This document shows, piece after piece, positions 15,727-23,859 of a stretch of 41,232 nucleotides of DNA. The translations under genes and the position numbers were made by a program. Source of the stretch: Acidimicrobiaceae bacterium (GTDB taxonomy: Bacteria > Actinomycetota > Acidimicrobiia > Acidimicrobiales > RAAP-2); assembly GCA_027314705.1 (NCBI GenBank), contig DAHVAJ010000009.1, positions 1 to 41,232 on the forward strand, given 5' to 3'. Below the pieces are notes generated by a model. The model saw only the letters and a list, made by a program, of their open reading frames with translations, was not told where the DNA came from and did not search any database. Each line of letters opens with the position of its first letter. The first letter of the stretch is position 1.

Positions 15727-16968
15727 GTGACCGGCACCGGGCACGGGCGTGCGGGGTGGTCCGCCCGCGTGGGTGCCTCCCGCGAGGCCGGCGCCTGGGC
15801 CCTGGTGCTCGCCGTCGTCGTCGCCCTGGTGTGGGCCAACGGACCGTGGGCGTCCTCGTACACCGCCGTCTGGCTGCACCCGGTCCACCTCCCCGGGCCG
15901 GCCGGCGCCGGGCTCACCACCGTACGGACGTGGGTCAACGGCGCGCTCATGGCCGTCTTCTTCCTCATGGTCGGTCTCGAGATCGCCCGCGAGCGGCGCC
16001 ACGGCGACCTTGCCGACGCCCGCACGGCGGTGGCGCCGGTGGCCGGCGCCCTCGGAGGCATGGCCGGGGCCGGGCTGGTCTACGCGGCCGTCGCCCACGG
16101 GGGACCGGCCGCCCGGGGCTGGGGCGTCCCGCTGGCCACCGACATCGCCTTCTCGCTGGCGGTGCTGGCTCTCTTCGGCCGGCAGGTGCCGCCGGGGCTG
16201 CGGGTGTTCCTGCTCACCCTGGCCGTGGCCGACGACATCGGGTCGCTCGGGGTGCTGGCCGTCTTCTACTCGGGTCGGGTCCGCCCGGCCTGGGTGCTGG
16301 CCGCCGTGGTCGCCACCGCGGTGCTGGTGGTCGTGCGCCGCCGCGGGTGGCTGCCGACCGGCGGCGCCCTGGCCGGCGGGGCCGTCCTCTGGGGCCTGTT
16401 GGCCGCCGGCGGGGCAGAGCCGGCCCTGGCCGGCGTGGTGGCCGGTCTGCTCGTGCCCGGGCGCGCCCCCGGAGGCGGCGACCCGGCGGCCCGGCTCGAG
16501 CGCCGGGTGGCACCGGTGTCGGCCTTCGTCGTGCTCCCCGTCTTCGCCGTCGCCAACGCCGGCATCACCTTCCACACCGGGATGCTGACCGCACCGGGCG
16601 CGACGACGGTGTTGACCGCGGTGGCCGCCGCCCGGGTCCTCGGCAAGCCGGCGGGCATCGTCCTCGGGTGCCTGCTCGTGGTGCGCCTGGGCCCCGGCGC
16701 CCTCCCGCCCGGCGTGCGCTGGCGCCACGTGGCCGGCATGGCCGCCGTGGCCGGGGTCGGCTTCACCGTTCCCCTGCTGTTCGCCGTGGTCTCGTTCCCC
16801 GCCGACCAGACCCTCGTGTCCGCCGCCGAGCTGGGCCTGTTCCTGGGCTCGGTCGCCGCCGCGGCCGCCGGCGCCGCGGTCCTGGGGCACGGCGGGACCC
16901 CGCCGGTGCCGCCGGTGGCGCCGGAGTCGGCCGACCCTGGGGGCGAGGGGGCCGACCTTCCCTGGTGA
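15727..16968 (+). CDS. nhaA: Na+/H+ antiporter NhaA
   Basis: 413 residues with about 11-12 membrane helices. ATDIAFSLAVLALFG (137-151) carries the Thr-Asp of the crossed helix IV, and LAVADDIGSLGV (165-176) holds the adjacent Asp169-Asp170 that bind Na+ or protons in E. coli NhaA. FFLMVGLEIARERRHGDL near residue 79 is also a family landmark. The protein exchanges Na+ for H+ across the inner membrane for pH and salt homeostasis. The start is taken as GTG 15727, just before the first hydrophilic-then-hydrophobic transition; the upstream frame is arginine/proline-rich. It lies 109 nt after the LLM gene, so it may be separately expressed. Confidence 0.92.
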   Translation: MTGTGHGRAGWSARVGASREAGAWALVLAVVVALVWANGPWASSYTAVWLHPVHLPGPAGAGLTTVRTWVNGALMAVFFLMVGLEIARERRHGDLADARTAVAPVAGALGGMAGAGLVYAAVAHGGPAARGWGVPLATDIAFSLAVLALFGRQVPPGLRVFLLTLAVADDIGSLGVLAVFYSGRVRPAWVLAAVVATAVLVVVRRRGWLPTGGALAGGAVLWGLLAAGGAEPALAGVVAGLLVPGRAPGGGDPAARLERRVAPVSAFVVLPVFAVANAGITFHTGMLTAPGATTVLTAVAAARVLGKPAGIVLGCLLVVRLGPGALPPGVRWRHVAGMAAVAGVGFTVPLLFAVVSFPADQTLVSAAELGLFLGSVAAAAAGAAVLGHGGTPPVPPVAPESADPGGEGADLPW

Positions 16969-16999
16969 GGACGTGGGCCGGCACGGCGCCGCCGGGCCG

Positions 17000-17005
17000 T
17001 ATGCT
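17000..17005 (+). promoter_or_regulatory. -10 box of the peroxiredoxin operon
   Basis: TATGCT. The expected start is near 17012, immediately before a 7-bp hairpin (GCGCCGC 17014-17020, GCGGCGC 17024-17030) at the 5' end of the leader, which could stabilise the mRNA. Confidence 0.5.
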
Positions 17006-17078
17006 CTGAGCGGGCGCCGCGTCGCGGCGCGCCGCAGACCGCCCCGGGTGCTCCGGGCCGACCTCCAGGAGGCCGCAG

Positions 17079-17561
17079 ATGACGATCGCCGTCGGCGACA
17101 GGATCCCCGACGTCCAGGTGATGACCGTGGGCCCCGACGGTCCGGTGCCGGTGCGCACCGGGGAGGTGCTGGGCACCGGCAAGGCGGTGCTGTTCGCCGT
17201 GCCCGGTGCGTTCACGCCGACCTGCTCGGACTACCACCTGCCGAGCTACCTGATCCGCCGCGAGGACCTGGCCCGGAAGGGCGTCGACACGGTGGCGTGC
17301 CTCTCGGTCAACGACGCCTTCGTCATGGGCGCCTGGGGCGAGGCCCACGAGGTGGGCGACGCCGTGGTGCTGCTGGCCGACGGCAACGCCGAGTTCACCG
17401 CCGCCGTGGGCCTGGAGCTGGACGGCAGCGCCATCGGCCTCGGCACCCGCTCCCAGCGCTACGCCATGGTGGTGGAGGACGGGGTGGTCACCGCGCTCTC
17501 GGTCGAGCCCGGACCGGGCCTCGCCGTCAGCGCCGCCGACGACGTCCTCGCCCTCCTCTGA
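17079..17561 (+). CDS. peroxiredoxin (Prx5/AHPC-TSA type)
   Basis: 160 residues. VPGAFTPTCS (41-50) contains the peroxidatic Cys49 with the Pro/Thr of the Prx active site; the A-F-T-P-T-C form is that of Prx5-type (hybrid) peroxiredoxins. SVNDAFVMGAWG (about 87-98) is also diagnostic. It reduces hydrogen and organic peroxides, with thioredoxin, glutaredoxin or another thiol as donor; no resolving-Cys partner is obvious. AGGAGG lies 6 nt before the ATG. It heads a group with nitroreductase and LLM oxidoreductase, suggesting redox or xenobiotic stress. Confidence 0.92.
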   Translation: MTIAVGDRIPDVQVMTVGPDGPVPVRTGEVLGTGKAVLFAVPGAFTPTCSDYHLPSYLIRREDLARKGVDTVACLSVNDAFVMGAWGEAHEVGDAVVLLADGNAEFTAAVGLELDGSAIGLGTRSQRYAMVVEDGVVTALSVEPGPGLAVSAADDVLALL

Positions 17562-17575
17562 GCGGGCCGGTCGAG

Positions 17576-18268
17576 GTGGAGCTGACCGGGGCCCTCCGCT
17601 CGACGGGGGCGGTGCGCGACTTCACCGCCGAGCCGGTGGACGACGCCACGCTCCACCGGCTCCTCGACACCGCCCGCTTCGCCCCGAACGGCGGCAACCG
17701 CCAGGCCTGGCGGGTGGTCGTCCTGCGCGAGCCGGCACGTCGGCGCGCCCTGCGCGATCTCTACCTCCGGGGGTGGTACGAGTACCTGGCCCAGGCGGGT
17801 GCCGGACTCACCCCGTGGGCCGTGGTCACCGACCGGGCCAGAGAGGCCGAAGCCCGGGCCACGGCCCCGGCGCTGGCCGAGGCGGCGGCGGCCGGACCCG
17901 GCGGGTTCCCCGAGCACCTCGACGAGGTGCCGGCCCTCCTGGTGCTCTTGGCCGACCTCGAGCGCCTGGCCACCGTCGACCGCGACGGCGGCCGCTACAC
18001 CATGGTGGGCGGGGCCTCGATCTACCCCTTCGCCTGGAGCCTGCTGCTCGCCGCCCGGGCCGAGGGCCTGGGCGGCGTCCTCACCACCGTGGCCGTGCGC
18101 GAGGAGGCGGCCGTGCGCGAGCTCCTCGGGGTGCCCGACACCCACCTGGTGGCCGCCGTGATCGCCCTCGGCCACCCGGTCCGCCAGGCCACCCGCCTGC
18201 GCCGGGCCCCGGTCGAGGAGTTCACCACCGTCGACCGGTTCGACGGCCCGGCCCTCGCCGCCCCGTGA
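17576..18268 (+). CDS. nitroreductase family flavoprotein
   Basis: 230 residues. RSTGAVRDFTAEPVDD (about 8-23) is the typical N-terminal R-x-x-R/x-F entry of the family, and RFAPNGGNRQAWRVVVLRE (about 38-56) is the FMN-phosphate-binding A-P-(S/N)-G-x-N-x-Q-(P/A)-W motif. LLLAARAEGLGGVLTTV is the C-terminal FMN contact region. It is an FMN-dependent NAD(P)H oxidoreductase of unknown substrate, some relatives being F420- or FMN-dependent detoxifying enzymes. The GTG 14 nt after the peroxiredoxin stop is used; a CTG overlapping that stop is an alternative. Its stop overlaps the next gene's GTG. Confidence 0.85.
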   Translation: MELTGALRSTGAVRDFTAEPVDDATLHRLLDTARFAPNGGNRQAWRVVVLREPARRRALRDLYLRGWYEYLAQAGAGLTPWAVVTDRAREAEARATAPALAEAAAAGPGGFPEHLDEVPALLVLLADLERLATVDRDGGRYTMVGGASIYPFAWSLLLAARAEGLGGVLTTVAVREEAAVRELLGVPDTHLVAAVIALGHPVRQATRLRRAPVEEFTTVDRFDGPALAAP

Positions 18269-19155
18269 AGGTCCGCATCGGGGTCGGCACCGGCCCGTTG
18301 GGCGGCGACGGCGTGGCCGCCCTCCCCGACCTCGTCGACGACCTCGACGCCCTCGGCTTCGACTCGGTGTGGCTGCCCGAGGTCCTGACCGCGCCCACGC
18401 CCGACCCCCTCACCGCCCTGGCCTTCGCCGCCGCCCACAACCCCCGACTCAAGCTCGGCACCACCCTCCTGCTCCCCGGGCGCACGCTGCTGCGGGTGGC
18501 CAAGGAGCTGGCCACCCTCGACCGGCTCTCGCAGGGCCGGCTGCTGGTGACCTTCGTCCCCGGCCTGCCCCGGGCGCCCGAATCGGGGGCCGTCGGCATC
18601 CCCGGGCCGCAGCGAGGTGCGTGGATGGACGAGGCCCTCCCGCTCCTCCGCCGCCTGTGGGCGGGGGAGGAGGTCGACCACCACGGTCCGGCGGCCGACC
18701 TCGAACGGGTCACCCTCGCGCTCCTGCCGGCCCAGGCGCCCCTCGAGTTCTGGACGGGCGGCACCCTGCCGGCCGCCCTCGAGCGGTGCGGGCGACTGGC
18801 CGACGGCTGGCTGCCCTCGGCCTGCACGCCCGCCGAGGTGTCCGCCGGCCGGCGGGTCATCGAGGAGGCGGCCGGACGGGCCGGACGGACCATCAGTCCC
18901 GAGCACTTCGGCGTGTCCCTGGCCTACGCGCCCGGTCCGCTCGACGACCGGATGCGCGCCGGCCTGGGGCGCCTGCGCAAGGGGGTGGACCCCGACCGGG
19001 TGGTCCCGGCCGGTCTCGGCGCCCTGCGCGACCACCTCGAGGCCTTCCTCGCCGTCGGGTTCTCCAAGTTCGTGGTCCGACCACTGGTGACCCCGGGCTC
19101 GTGGCGGGCCGAGCTCGAGGGCCTGGCCGCCGCGGTGGGCGACCTCCAGACGTGA
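18265..19155 (+). CDS. LLM-class (luciferase-like) oxidoreductase
   Basis: 296 residues. GFDSVWLPEVLTAPTPDPLTAL (about 31-52, in parts), LGTTLLLPGRTLLRVAKELATLDRLSQGR and FWTGGTLPAALERCGRLADGWLP follow the order of conserved blocks of F420/FMN-dependent LLM oxidoreductases (TIGR03854-like). The GTG overlaps the nitroreductase stop (GTGA), so translation is coupled. This is a second LLM enzyme, not closely similar to the one at 14694. Substrate unknown. Confidence 0.85.
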   Translation: MKVRIGVGTGPLGGDGVAALPDLVDDLDALGFDSVWLPEVLTAPTPDPLTALAFAAAHNPRLKLGTTLLLPGRTLLRVAKELATLDRLSQGRLLVTFVPGLPRAPESGAVGIPGPQRGAWMDEALPLLRRLWAGEEVDHHGPAADLERVTLALLPAQAPLEFWTGGTLPAALERCGRLADGWLPSACTPAEVSAGRRVIEEAAGRAGRTISPEHFGVSLAYAPGPLDDRMRAGLGRLRKGVDPDRVVPAGLGALRDHLEAFLAVGFSKFVVRPLVTPGSWRAELEGLAAAVGDLQT

Positions 19156-19637
19156 GCCGGCCGCGCCCGGTCGAGCTGGAGTTCACGGCCCACGACGACC
19201 CCGAGGTGCTGGGCACCATGGCCGTCGTGGAGGCCGGCGGCACCGGCTGGATCAACCTCGAGCCGGTGGTCGACGACGACCACCAACCGCCCGAGCCGGG
19301 GCCGTTCGCCTTCCTCGGTGGCTCGACCCACCGCGTGCCGGTGGCCACCTGGGTGCCCGGACGCCGCCCCGAGGGCGCCGAGGCGCGGCCGGCCGCGGTC
19401 GGCCTCCAGCACGCCACCGGGCCCCGGGTGGCCGGGCGCCTGCGCGACCTCGGCGTGCCCCTCCCGGAAGGCTGGCGGGTCACCCAGGACCACCCGCGCC
19501 GGGGCCTGGTCGTCACCGTGCCGGCCGGCACCGACCACGGCACGGTGCTGGAGTGGCTGCTCCGGGCGGCCGCCGCCGTGTGCCAGGTGGAGACGACCGG
19601 ACGGTGGCGGGCCGAGGTGCACGCCGGTCGCCCGTGA
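19152..19637 (+). CDS. hypothetical protein, last gene of the peroxiredoxin operon
   Basis: 161 residues, starting GTG within the stop of the LLM gene. The sequence VELEFTAHDDPEVLGTMAVV, later GWINLEPVV and VAGRLRDLGVPLPEGWRVTQDHPRRGLVVTVP (in parts), is clearly protein-like with alternating hydrophobic residues, soluble, without cysteine clusters or membrane segments. I do not recognise the family. Coupled translation with a flavin/F420 oxidoreductase suggests a supporting role in the same process. Confidence 0.7.
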   Translation: MSRPRPVELEFTAHDDPEVLGTMAVVEAGGTGWINLEPVVDDDHQPPEPGPFAFLGGSTHRVPVATWVPGRRPEGAEARPAAVGLQHATGPRVAGRLRDLGVPLPEGWRVTQDHPRRGLVVTVPAGTDHGTVLEWLLRAAAAVCQVETTGRWRAEVHAGRP

Positions 19638-19674
19638 CCGTCGCACCTCTCTGGAGGGTCCACCGCGGTCGGGC

Positions 19675-19680
19675 TAGCGT
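19675..19680 (+). promoter_or_regulatory. -10 box of mscL
   Basis: TAGCGT, 51 nt before the mscL ATG. The leader from about 19687 contains the GAGAGGA ribosome site, so unlike many genes here this one is not leaderless. Confidence 0.45.
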
Positions 19681-19731
19681 GGGCACACCGGTACGGCGGC
19701 GCGGACCGTCCCGAGCGGAGAGGATCCGACC

Positions 19732-20154
19732 ATGGTCAAGGAGTTCAGAGAGTTCCTGTTGCGGGGCAACCTGCTCGATCTGGCGGTGGCCGTGGTCATC
19801 GGCGCCGCGTTCACCGGCGTGGTCAACTCCTTCGTGAACGGCATCATCACGCCGCTCATCAAGGCCGTCTTCGGCGGCAGTACGCAATTCAACGGGCTGG
19901 CCTTCACCGTCAACGGATCGAAGATCCTCTACGGCACGTTTCTGAATTCGCTGCTGACCTTCGTCCTCGTGGCCGCCGTGATCTTCTTCCTGGTGATCAA
20001 GCCGGTCAACGCCCTCATGGGCCGCCTGGGCCGCCTGCCCGACGACGAGGAGAAGCTGCGCGACTGCCCGGCGTGCCTGCAGAAGGTGCCCGAGGCGGCC
20101 ACCCGGTGCGCCTACTGCACCTCGACGCTGGCGCCGGCCACCCCGGCGACCTGA
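19732..20154 (+). CDS. mscL: large-conductance mechanosensitive channel MscL with C-terminal zinc ribbon
   Basis: 140 residues. KEFREFLLRGNLLDLAVAVVIGAAF (3-27, in parts) is the MscL N-terminal helix and first membrane helix; the second is FVLVAAVIFFLVIKPVN (about 80-96). It releases solutes on hypo-osmotic shock as a homopentamer. The charged C-terminal helix normally found after the second membrane helix is replaced or followed by CPAC (about 109-112) and CAYC (about 123-126), a likely zinc ribbon. Its last 43 nt overlap the 3' end of the convergent MFS gene. The ATG follows GAGAGGA. Confidence 0.92.
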   Translation: MVKEFREFLLRGNLLDLAVAVVIGAAFTGVVNSFVNGIITPLIKAVFGGSTQFNGLAFTVNGSKILYGTFLNSLLTFVLVAAVIFFLVIKPVNALMGRLGRLPDDEEKLRDCPACLQKVPEAATRCAYCTSTLAPATPAT

Positions 20155-21404
20155 GCGGGCCCGGCGTCGGCCGCCGCCTCCGCCGCCCGGCCGGCGCGCG
20201 GGTGGACCCGGCCCTCGACGGGCAACCAGACCACCGAGGCCACGGCCAGGGCGGTGACGGTGAGGACGGCGGCCGTGAGGAACGGGAGCCACACGGCCAC
20301 GGCGTAGGCGGCCCCGGCCGCGGCCGCGGCCACCGCCGTGCTGGCCGTCTGGACCGTCCCGAACAGGCCCTGGACGCGGCCGACCTCGGACCGGTCGGAC
20401 CCCTGGGTCAGCAGCGACTGCATGGCCGGCATGGCTGCCGCGAAGCCGAAGGCCTCGGTGCCGCCCAGCGTGATGAGGAGGGGGACACTGTGGATGAAGG
20501 GGTACGAGGCGCAGAAGGCGGCCGCCGCCCCCAGGCCGGCGAGCACCAGGGCCCGCCGGTCCACGTGGTCGGCCAGCCATCCGCTCGGGCGGGCCGCGGC
20601 CACGAAGGGCACGGCGAAGAGCGTCCACGAGACGCCGATCTGCCACCCGGTGGCCCCGCGCCCGAGGAGCAGGAGGGTCCAGCAGATGTCGTACACGCCG
20701 GTGGTGAGGCCCAGGGCCGCCGCCGCCACCACCGCGCCGACCAGGGACCGGTGCAGCCGGAGCCGTCCGAACGCCCGACCGGACCAGCCCGGCCCGCCCG
20801 CACCGGCCGGGACGGGCTCGCTGATCCGCAGGGCGGGGACGCAGGCGACCAGCGAGACGACGCCCGAGCCCAGGAACAGCACGTCCATGTGGTGGGCGCC
20901 GAGGATCGAGCCGATGAGCGGGCCCACGGCCATGCCGGCGACCTCACCCCCGTAGACGGCGGCGAAGGCCCGCCCCCGCCGTTCGGCGGGCACGGCCCCC
21001 GAGACCAGGGCCAGGGCGGCCACGGCCCCCGCGCCCGCCCCCGCCCCCTGGAGCCCGCGCAGGGCGATGGCCGCGGTCGGCACGATGGGGAGCAGGAAGG
21101 CGAAGCTGGCCGCGCTGTAGACGACCAGGCCACCGATGAGCACGGGCCGGCGCCCCACCCGGTCGGCCAGGCGTCCCATCGGGTACTGGAGGAGGACGCC
21201 GGCGGCGAAGAACGACGCCATGACCAGGCCGGCCAGCAGGTCGGTGCCGCCCAGGTGGCGGATGTAGACGGGCAGCATGGGGATGATGGCGGTGGCGCCG
21301 AGCCACTGCAGGAAGATGGTGATGGTGAGGGTGCGGATGAGCCGGGCCGTGGCGTCGGTGCCGACCGCGTCGCGTGCCGCCGGGGTGCCGCCGGCCGGCC
21401 TCAC
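20112..21404 (-). CDS. MFS transporter, drug-efflux-like
   Basis: 430 residues with 12 hydrophobic helices. GRLADRVGRRPVLIGG (about 73-88) is the MFS loop 2-3 signature; LRGLQGAGAGAGA matches motif C-like features of exporters (helix 5 region). It probably expels small toxic molecules. The start GTG at 21404 overlaps the tetR stop by 4 nt, so the regulator and transporter form one coupled operon; the open frame upstream is shadow sequence. The C-terminal tail overlaps mscL on the other strand. Confidence 0.88.
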   Translation of the reverse strand: MRPAGGTPAARDAVGTDATARLIRTLTITIFLQWLGATAIIPMLPVYIRHLGGTDLLAGLVMASFFAAGVLLQYPMGRLADRVGRRPVLIGGLVVYSAASFAFLLPIVPTAAIALRGLQGAGAGAGAVAALALVSGAVPAERRGRAFAAVYGGEVAGMAVGPLIGSILGAHHMDVLFLGSGVVSLVACVPALRISEPVPAGAGGPGWSGRAFGRLRLHRSLVGAVVAAAALGLTTGVYDICWTLLLLGRGATGWQIGVSWTLFAVPFVAAARPSGWLADHVDRRALVLAGLGAAAAFCASYPFIHSVPLLITLGGTEAFGFAAAMPAMQSLLTQGSDRSEVGRVQGLFGTVQTASTAVAAAAAGAAYAVAVWLPFLTAAVLTVTALAVASVVWLPVEGRVHPRAGRAAEAAADAGPAQVAGVAGASVEVQ

Positions 21405-22009
21405 GGCGCCACCGGTTCGGTCAGGCGTCCGAGGGCGGTCGCCAGCGCGGCGCGCCGGCCGGCCCCCGGCGGCGCCAGGCCGAACAGGTCGCACAGCCAC
21501 AGGCCGTCGCAGGCCAGGCGGATGGCGGTGGCCAGGACCGGGTCGAGCCCGTCGTCGACCAGCCGGGCCTGCCAACCGTCGGCCGCCCGCTGGAGGGGGT
21601 CGAGCAGGCCCGGCTCGGCCGCCGCCGCGGCGAGCAGGGCGGCGCCCAGGCGGTCCTGGCGGCCCGGGTCCTCGCCGCCGGGGGCGAAGGTGGCGGCCAC
21701 GTAGGCGCGGGTGAAGGCGCCCGGGGCTCCGGCCCCGGGCGAGCCCGGGACGGGCAGGTGCCGGGCGATGTCGGCCTCGAACTCGGCGATGAGCCGGGCC
21801 ACCATGGCCTCCACCAGGGCGTCGCGGCTCGGGAAGTGGTAGAGCACGCCGCCCTTGGACAGCCCGGCCTCGGTGGCCGCCGCCTCGAGGGTGAGGTGGG
21901 CCACGCCGTCGCGCAGGACGACGTCCTCGGCCGCGGTGAGGATCCGGTGCTTGGTGGCGGCGCCCCGGTGGACCGGGCCGCTCCGGCGGGGGCGTCCGGC
22001 GGCGGTCAC
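21401..22009 (-). CDS. TetR family repressor of the MFS transporter
   Basis: 202 residues. An N-terminal helix-turn-helix (about 22-66: ILTAAEDVVLRDGVAHLTLEA, then GLSKGGVLYHFPSRDALVEAM) is of TetR type; the remaining helical part would bind the effector, probably a transporter substrate. It is co-transcribed with the MFS gene. The GTG start is preceded by a 9-codon frame that overlaps it (GTGA), and the promoter spacer contains a 16-bp palindrome, so autorepression is likely. Confidence 0.9.
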   Translation of the reverse strand: MTAAGRPRRSGPVHRGAATKHRILTAAEDVVLRDGVAHLTLEAAATEAGLSKGGVLYHFPSRDALVEAMVARLIAEFEADIARHLPVPGSPGAGAPGAFTRAYVAATFAPGGEDPGRQDRLGAALLAAAAAEPGLLDPLQRAADGWQARLVDDGLDPVLATAIRLACDGLWLCDLFGLAPPGAGRRAALATALGRLTEPVAP

Positions 22010-22035
22010 CGGACCGGTGCCGGTGGTCGGGTCAT
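22006..22035 (-). CDS. leaderless micro-ORF coupled to tetR
   Basis: ATG to TGA encodes MTRPPAPVR. The ATG is 7 nt from the -10 TAGAGT, so the transcript would begin at or next to it. The TGA overlaps the tetR GTG (GTGA). The tetR start has no ribosome site of its own, so translation of the micro-ORF would deliver ribosomes to it. Predicted only. Confidence 0.45.
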   Translation of the reverse strand: MTRPPAPVR

Positions 22036-22042
22036 GGGTCGC

Positions 22043-22048
22043 ACTCTA
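22043..22048 (-). promoter_or_regulatory. -10 box of the tetR-MFS operon
   Basis: TAGAGT on the minus strand, overlapping the proximal 2 bp of the operator palindrome and 7 nt from the micro-ORF ATG. Confidence 0.5.
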
Positions 22049-22062
22049 CCGTCCGGACGGTA
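22047..22062. promoter_or_regulatory. 16-bp palindromic operator of the TetR/MFS pair
   Basis: TACCGTCCGGACGGTA is perfectly symmetric and lies in the -10/-35 spacer of the tetR promoter. TetR dimers bind palindromes of this length; occupancy would exclude RNA polymerase. Confidence 0.75.
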
Positions 22063-22088
22063 CAGTCGTCCGGCGTTCGGGCCCGGCG

Positions 22089-22319
22089 TCAGGTGCGGCG
22101 GTTGCCCAGGTGCCAGGCGCCGCAGATGCGGCACAGGTAGGGGTCGAGGTCGGCGCCGGCCTCCAGGCGGTGGTGGAGCGAGGCCCGGTTGGCCTCGTCG
22201 GCCGAGGCGTACCGGGTCTTGGGCGAGCCGTCGGCCCGCCAGTGCTCGCGGGCTGCGCCGGGTGCGGGCGGATCGGGCCGGGCCGGGCGCGGGCGCCGGC
22301 CCCGGCGGGCCTTGGCCAC
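22089..22319 (-). CDS. small zinc-knuckle-like protein
   Basis: 76 residues. An Arg/Pro-rich N-terminal half is followed by KTRYASADEANRASLHHRL and YLCRICGAWHLGN (about 60-72), a C-x-x-C plus His motif typical of short treble-clef-like actinobacterial proteins of unknown function. It may bind zinc and nucleic acid. The GTG start is 4 nt after the crotonase stop, so the two are probably one transcript. Confidence 0.7.
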   Translation of the reverse strand: MAKARRGRRPRPARPDPPAPGAAREHWRADGSPKTRYASADEANRASLHHRLEAGADLDPYLCRICGAWHLGNRRT

Positions 22320-22323
22320 CGGC

Positions 22324-23124
22324 CTACTCCGTGAAGACCGGCGGCCGCTTCTGCTTGAAGGCCGCGGTCGCCTCGGTCAGGTTGCCGGTGTGGCCGGCCA
22401 GCAGCTGGGTGCGGTTCTCGAGGTCGACGGCCGTCTGCAGGCTGCCCACCTCGAGGGAGGCCCACAGGGTGTCCTTGGTCAGGGCCAGGCCGAAGGGGGA
22501 GAGGGCGACCATGTGCTCGGCGGTGGCGCCGGCCACGTCGAGGAGGTCGTCGTCCTCGACGACCCGGGAGACGAGGCCGATGCGCTCGGCCTCCCCGGCG
22601 TCGACCCTGCGGCCGGTGAGGAGCATCTCCGAGGAGCGCGAGACCCCGACGGCCCGGGGCAGGAGCCAGCTCACCCCGAGCTCGCACCCGGTCAGGCCGT
22701 TGGTGATGCCGGCCCCGGCGAAGACCGCCGACCGACCGGCGATGCGGATGTCGGCCCCGAGGGTGAGACACATGCCACCGCCGTACGCCGGGCCCTTCAC
22801 GGCGGCCACCACCGGCTGGGGCAGGTGGCGCAGGGCCGGGACGATGCCGCCCATGTACTCCATGGCCCGCATCCCCAACCGGTGGCGACCCAGGTCCTCA
22901 GAGCCGGGGGGCAGGACGGCGTGCTCGAGCTCGAGTCCCGAGCAGAAGGCCCGGCCGGCACCGGTGAGGATCACCACCCGGCAGTCGTTGTCGGCGGCCA
23001 CCTCGTCCAGCGCGGCGTAGAGGTCCGCGACCAGGGCGAAGGACAGCGAGTTGAGCCGGGCCGGGTTGTCCAGGGTGACCTGGCGGACGTGGGGGCGGAC
23101 GGTGTCGACGGAGACGAGTGCCAT
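22324..23124 (-). CDS. enoyl-CoA hydratase/isomerase family protein (crotonase)
   Basis: 266 residues. VRQVTLDNPARLNSLS (about 13-28) is the crotonase entry motif; AFCSGLELEHA (about 59-69) contributes the first oxyanion-hole region, and VKGPAYGGGMCLTLGADIRIA (about 108-128, in parts) the second oxyanion helix. Where hydratases have two catalytic Glu, here ITNGLTGCELG carries one Glu-containing segment, so hydratase or isomerase activity cannot be told apart. It acts on acyl-CoA in fatty acid or side-chain breakdown. ATG 23124 chosen; upstream frame is shadow. Confidence 0.88.
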   Translation of the reverse strand: MALVSVDTVRPHVRQVTLDNPARLNSLSFALVADLYAALDEVAADNDCRVVILTGAGRAFCSGLELEHAVLPPGSEDLGRHRLGMRAMEYMGGIVPALRHLPQPVVAAVKGPAYGGGMCLTLGADIRIAGRSAVFAGAGITNGLTGCELGVSWLLPRAVGVSRSSEMLLTGRRVDAGEAERIGLVSRVVEDDDLLDVAGATAEHMVALSPFGLALTKDTLWASLEVGSLQTAVDLENRTQLLAGHTGNLTEATAAFKQKRPPVFTE

Positions 23125-23208
23125 GGACCCAGCCTCACCGACCGGCCCGGGTCGCGCCACTCCGGGGCGTCGCCCACCGCACCGTTCCGGGTGCGCCATC
23201 ATCGGGGG

Positions 23209-23844
23209 GTGCCGCTCGAGCCGTTCAGCGCCTTCGACCCGTACGGCGGCGAGCCGGCGCCCCCCTCCCTGCCCGGTCGGCTCCTCGTGGCCACCCCGTT
23301 CGTCGACGACCCGAATTTCGCCCGCCGGGTCGTCCTCGTGCTCGACCACGGCGACCAGGGCGCCCTCGGCGTGGTCCTCGACCGGCCCGGCGGCGTGGCC
23401 GTCGAGCAGGTGCTGTCCCGTTGGCACGACCTGGCCACGCCGCCGGCCGAGGTCTTCACCGGTGGCCCGGTGGCCCGCAGCGCCTTGATCGGGCTGGTGC
23501 GCCTGCGGTCGCGCCAGGACGCCGCCGAGGGGGCCCCCGGGCGCCCGCCGGGGTGGCACCTCCTCGTCGACGCCGACCGCCCGGTGGGGACGGTCGACCT
23601 CGGATCGGATCCCTCGGATGACGACGGGGTCATCGTCGGGGCCCGGGTCTTCTCCGGCTACGCCGGCTGGGACTCCGGTCAGCTGGAGGAGGAGATCGAC
23701 GAGGGCTCGTGGTACGTGGTGCCGGGCGAGGCCCGCGACCCCATCTCGGCCGACCCCGAGGGGCTGTGGCGGCGGGTCCTGCGTCGCCAGGGTGGCGCCC
23801 TGGCCGTGATGGCCGGCTTCCCCGAGGACCCGTCGTCCAACTGA
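23209..23844 (+). CDS. YqgE/AlgH (UPF0301) family protein
   Basis: 211 residues. LPGRLLVATPFVDDPNFARRVVLVLDH (about 19-45, in parts), GALGVVLDRP and FTGGPV (about 84-89), then RVFSGYAGWDSGQLEEEI and GSWYVV are the conserved blocks of this family in order. Function is not settled; members are soluble alpha/beta proteins often near DNA/RNA maintenance genes. The GTG at 23209 starts a frame divergent from the crotonase gene 84 nt away. Confidence 0.92.
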   Translation: MPLEPFSAFDPYGGEPAPPSLPGRLLVATPFVDDPNFARRVVLVLDHGDQGALGVVLDRPGGVAVEQVLSRWHDLATPPAEVFTGGPVARSALIGLVRLRSRQDAAEGAPGRPPGWHLLVDADRPVGTVDLGSDPSDDDGVIVGARVFSGYAGWDSGQLEEEIDEGSWYVVPGEARDPISADPEGLWRRVLRRQGGALAVMAGFPEDPSSN

Positions 23845-23859
23845 CGCCGGTCGGGAGGG

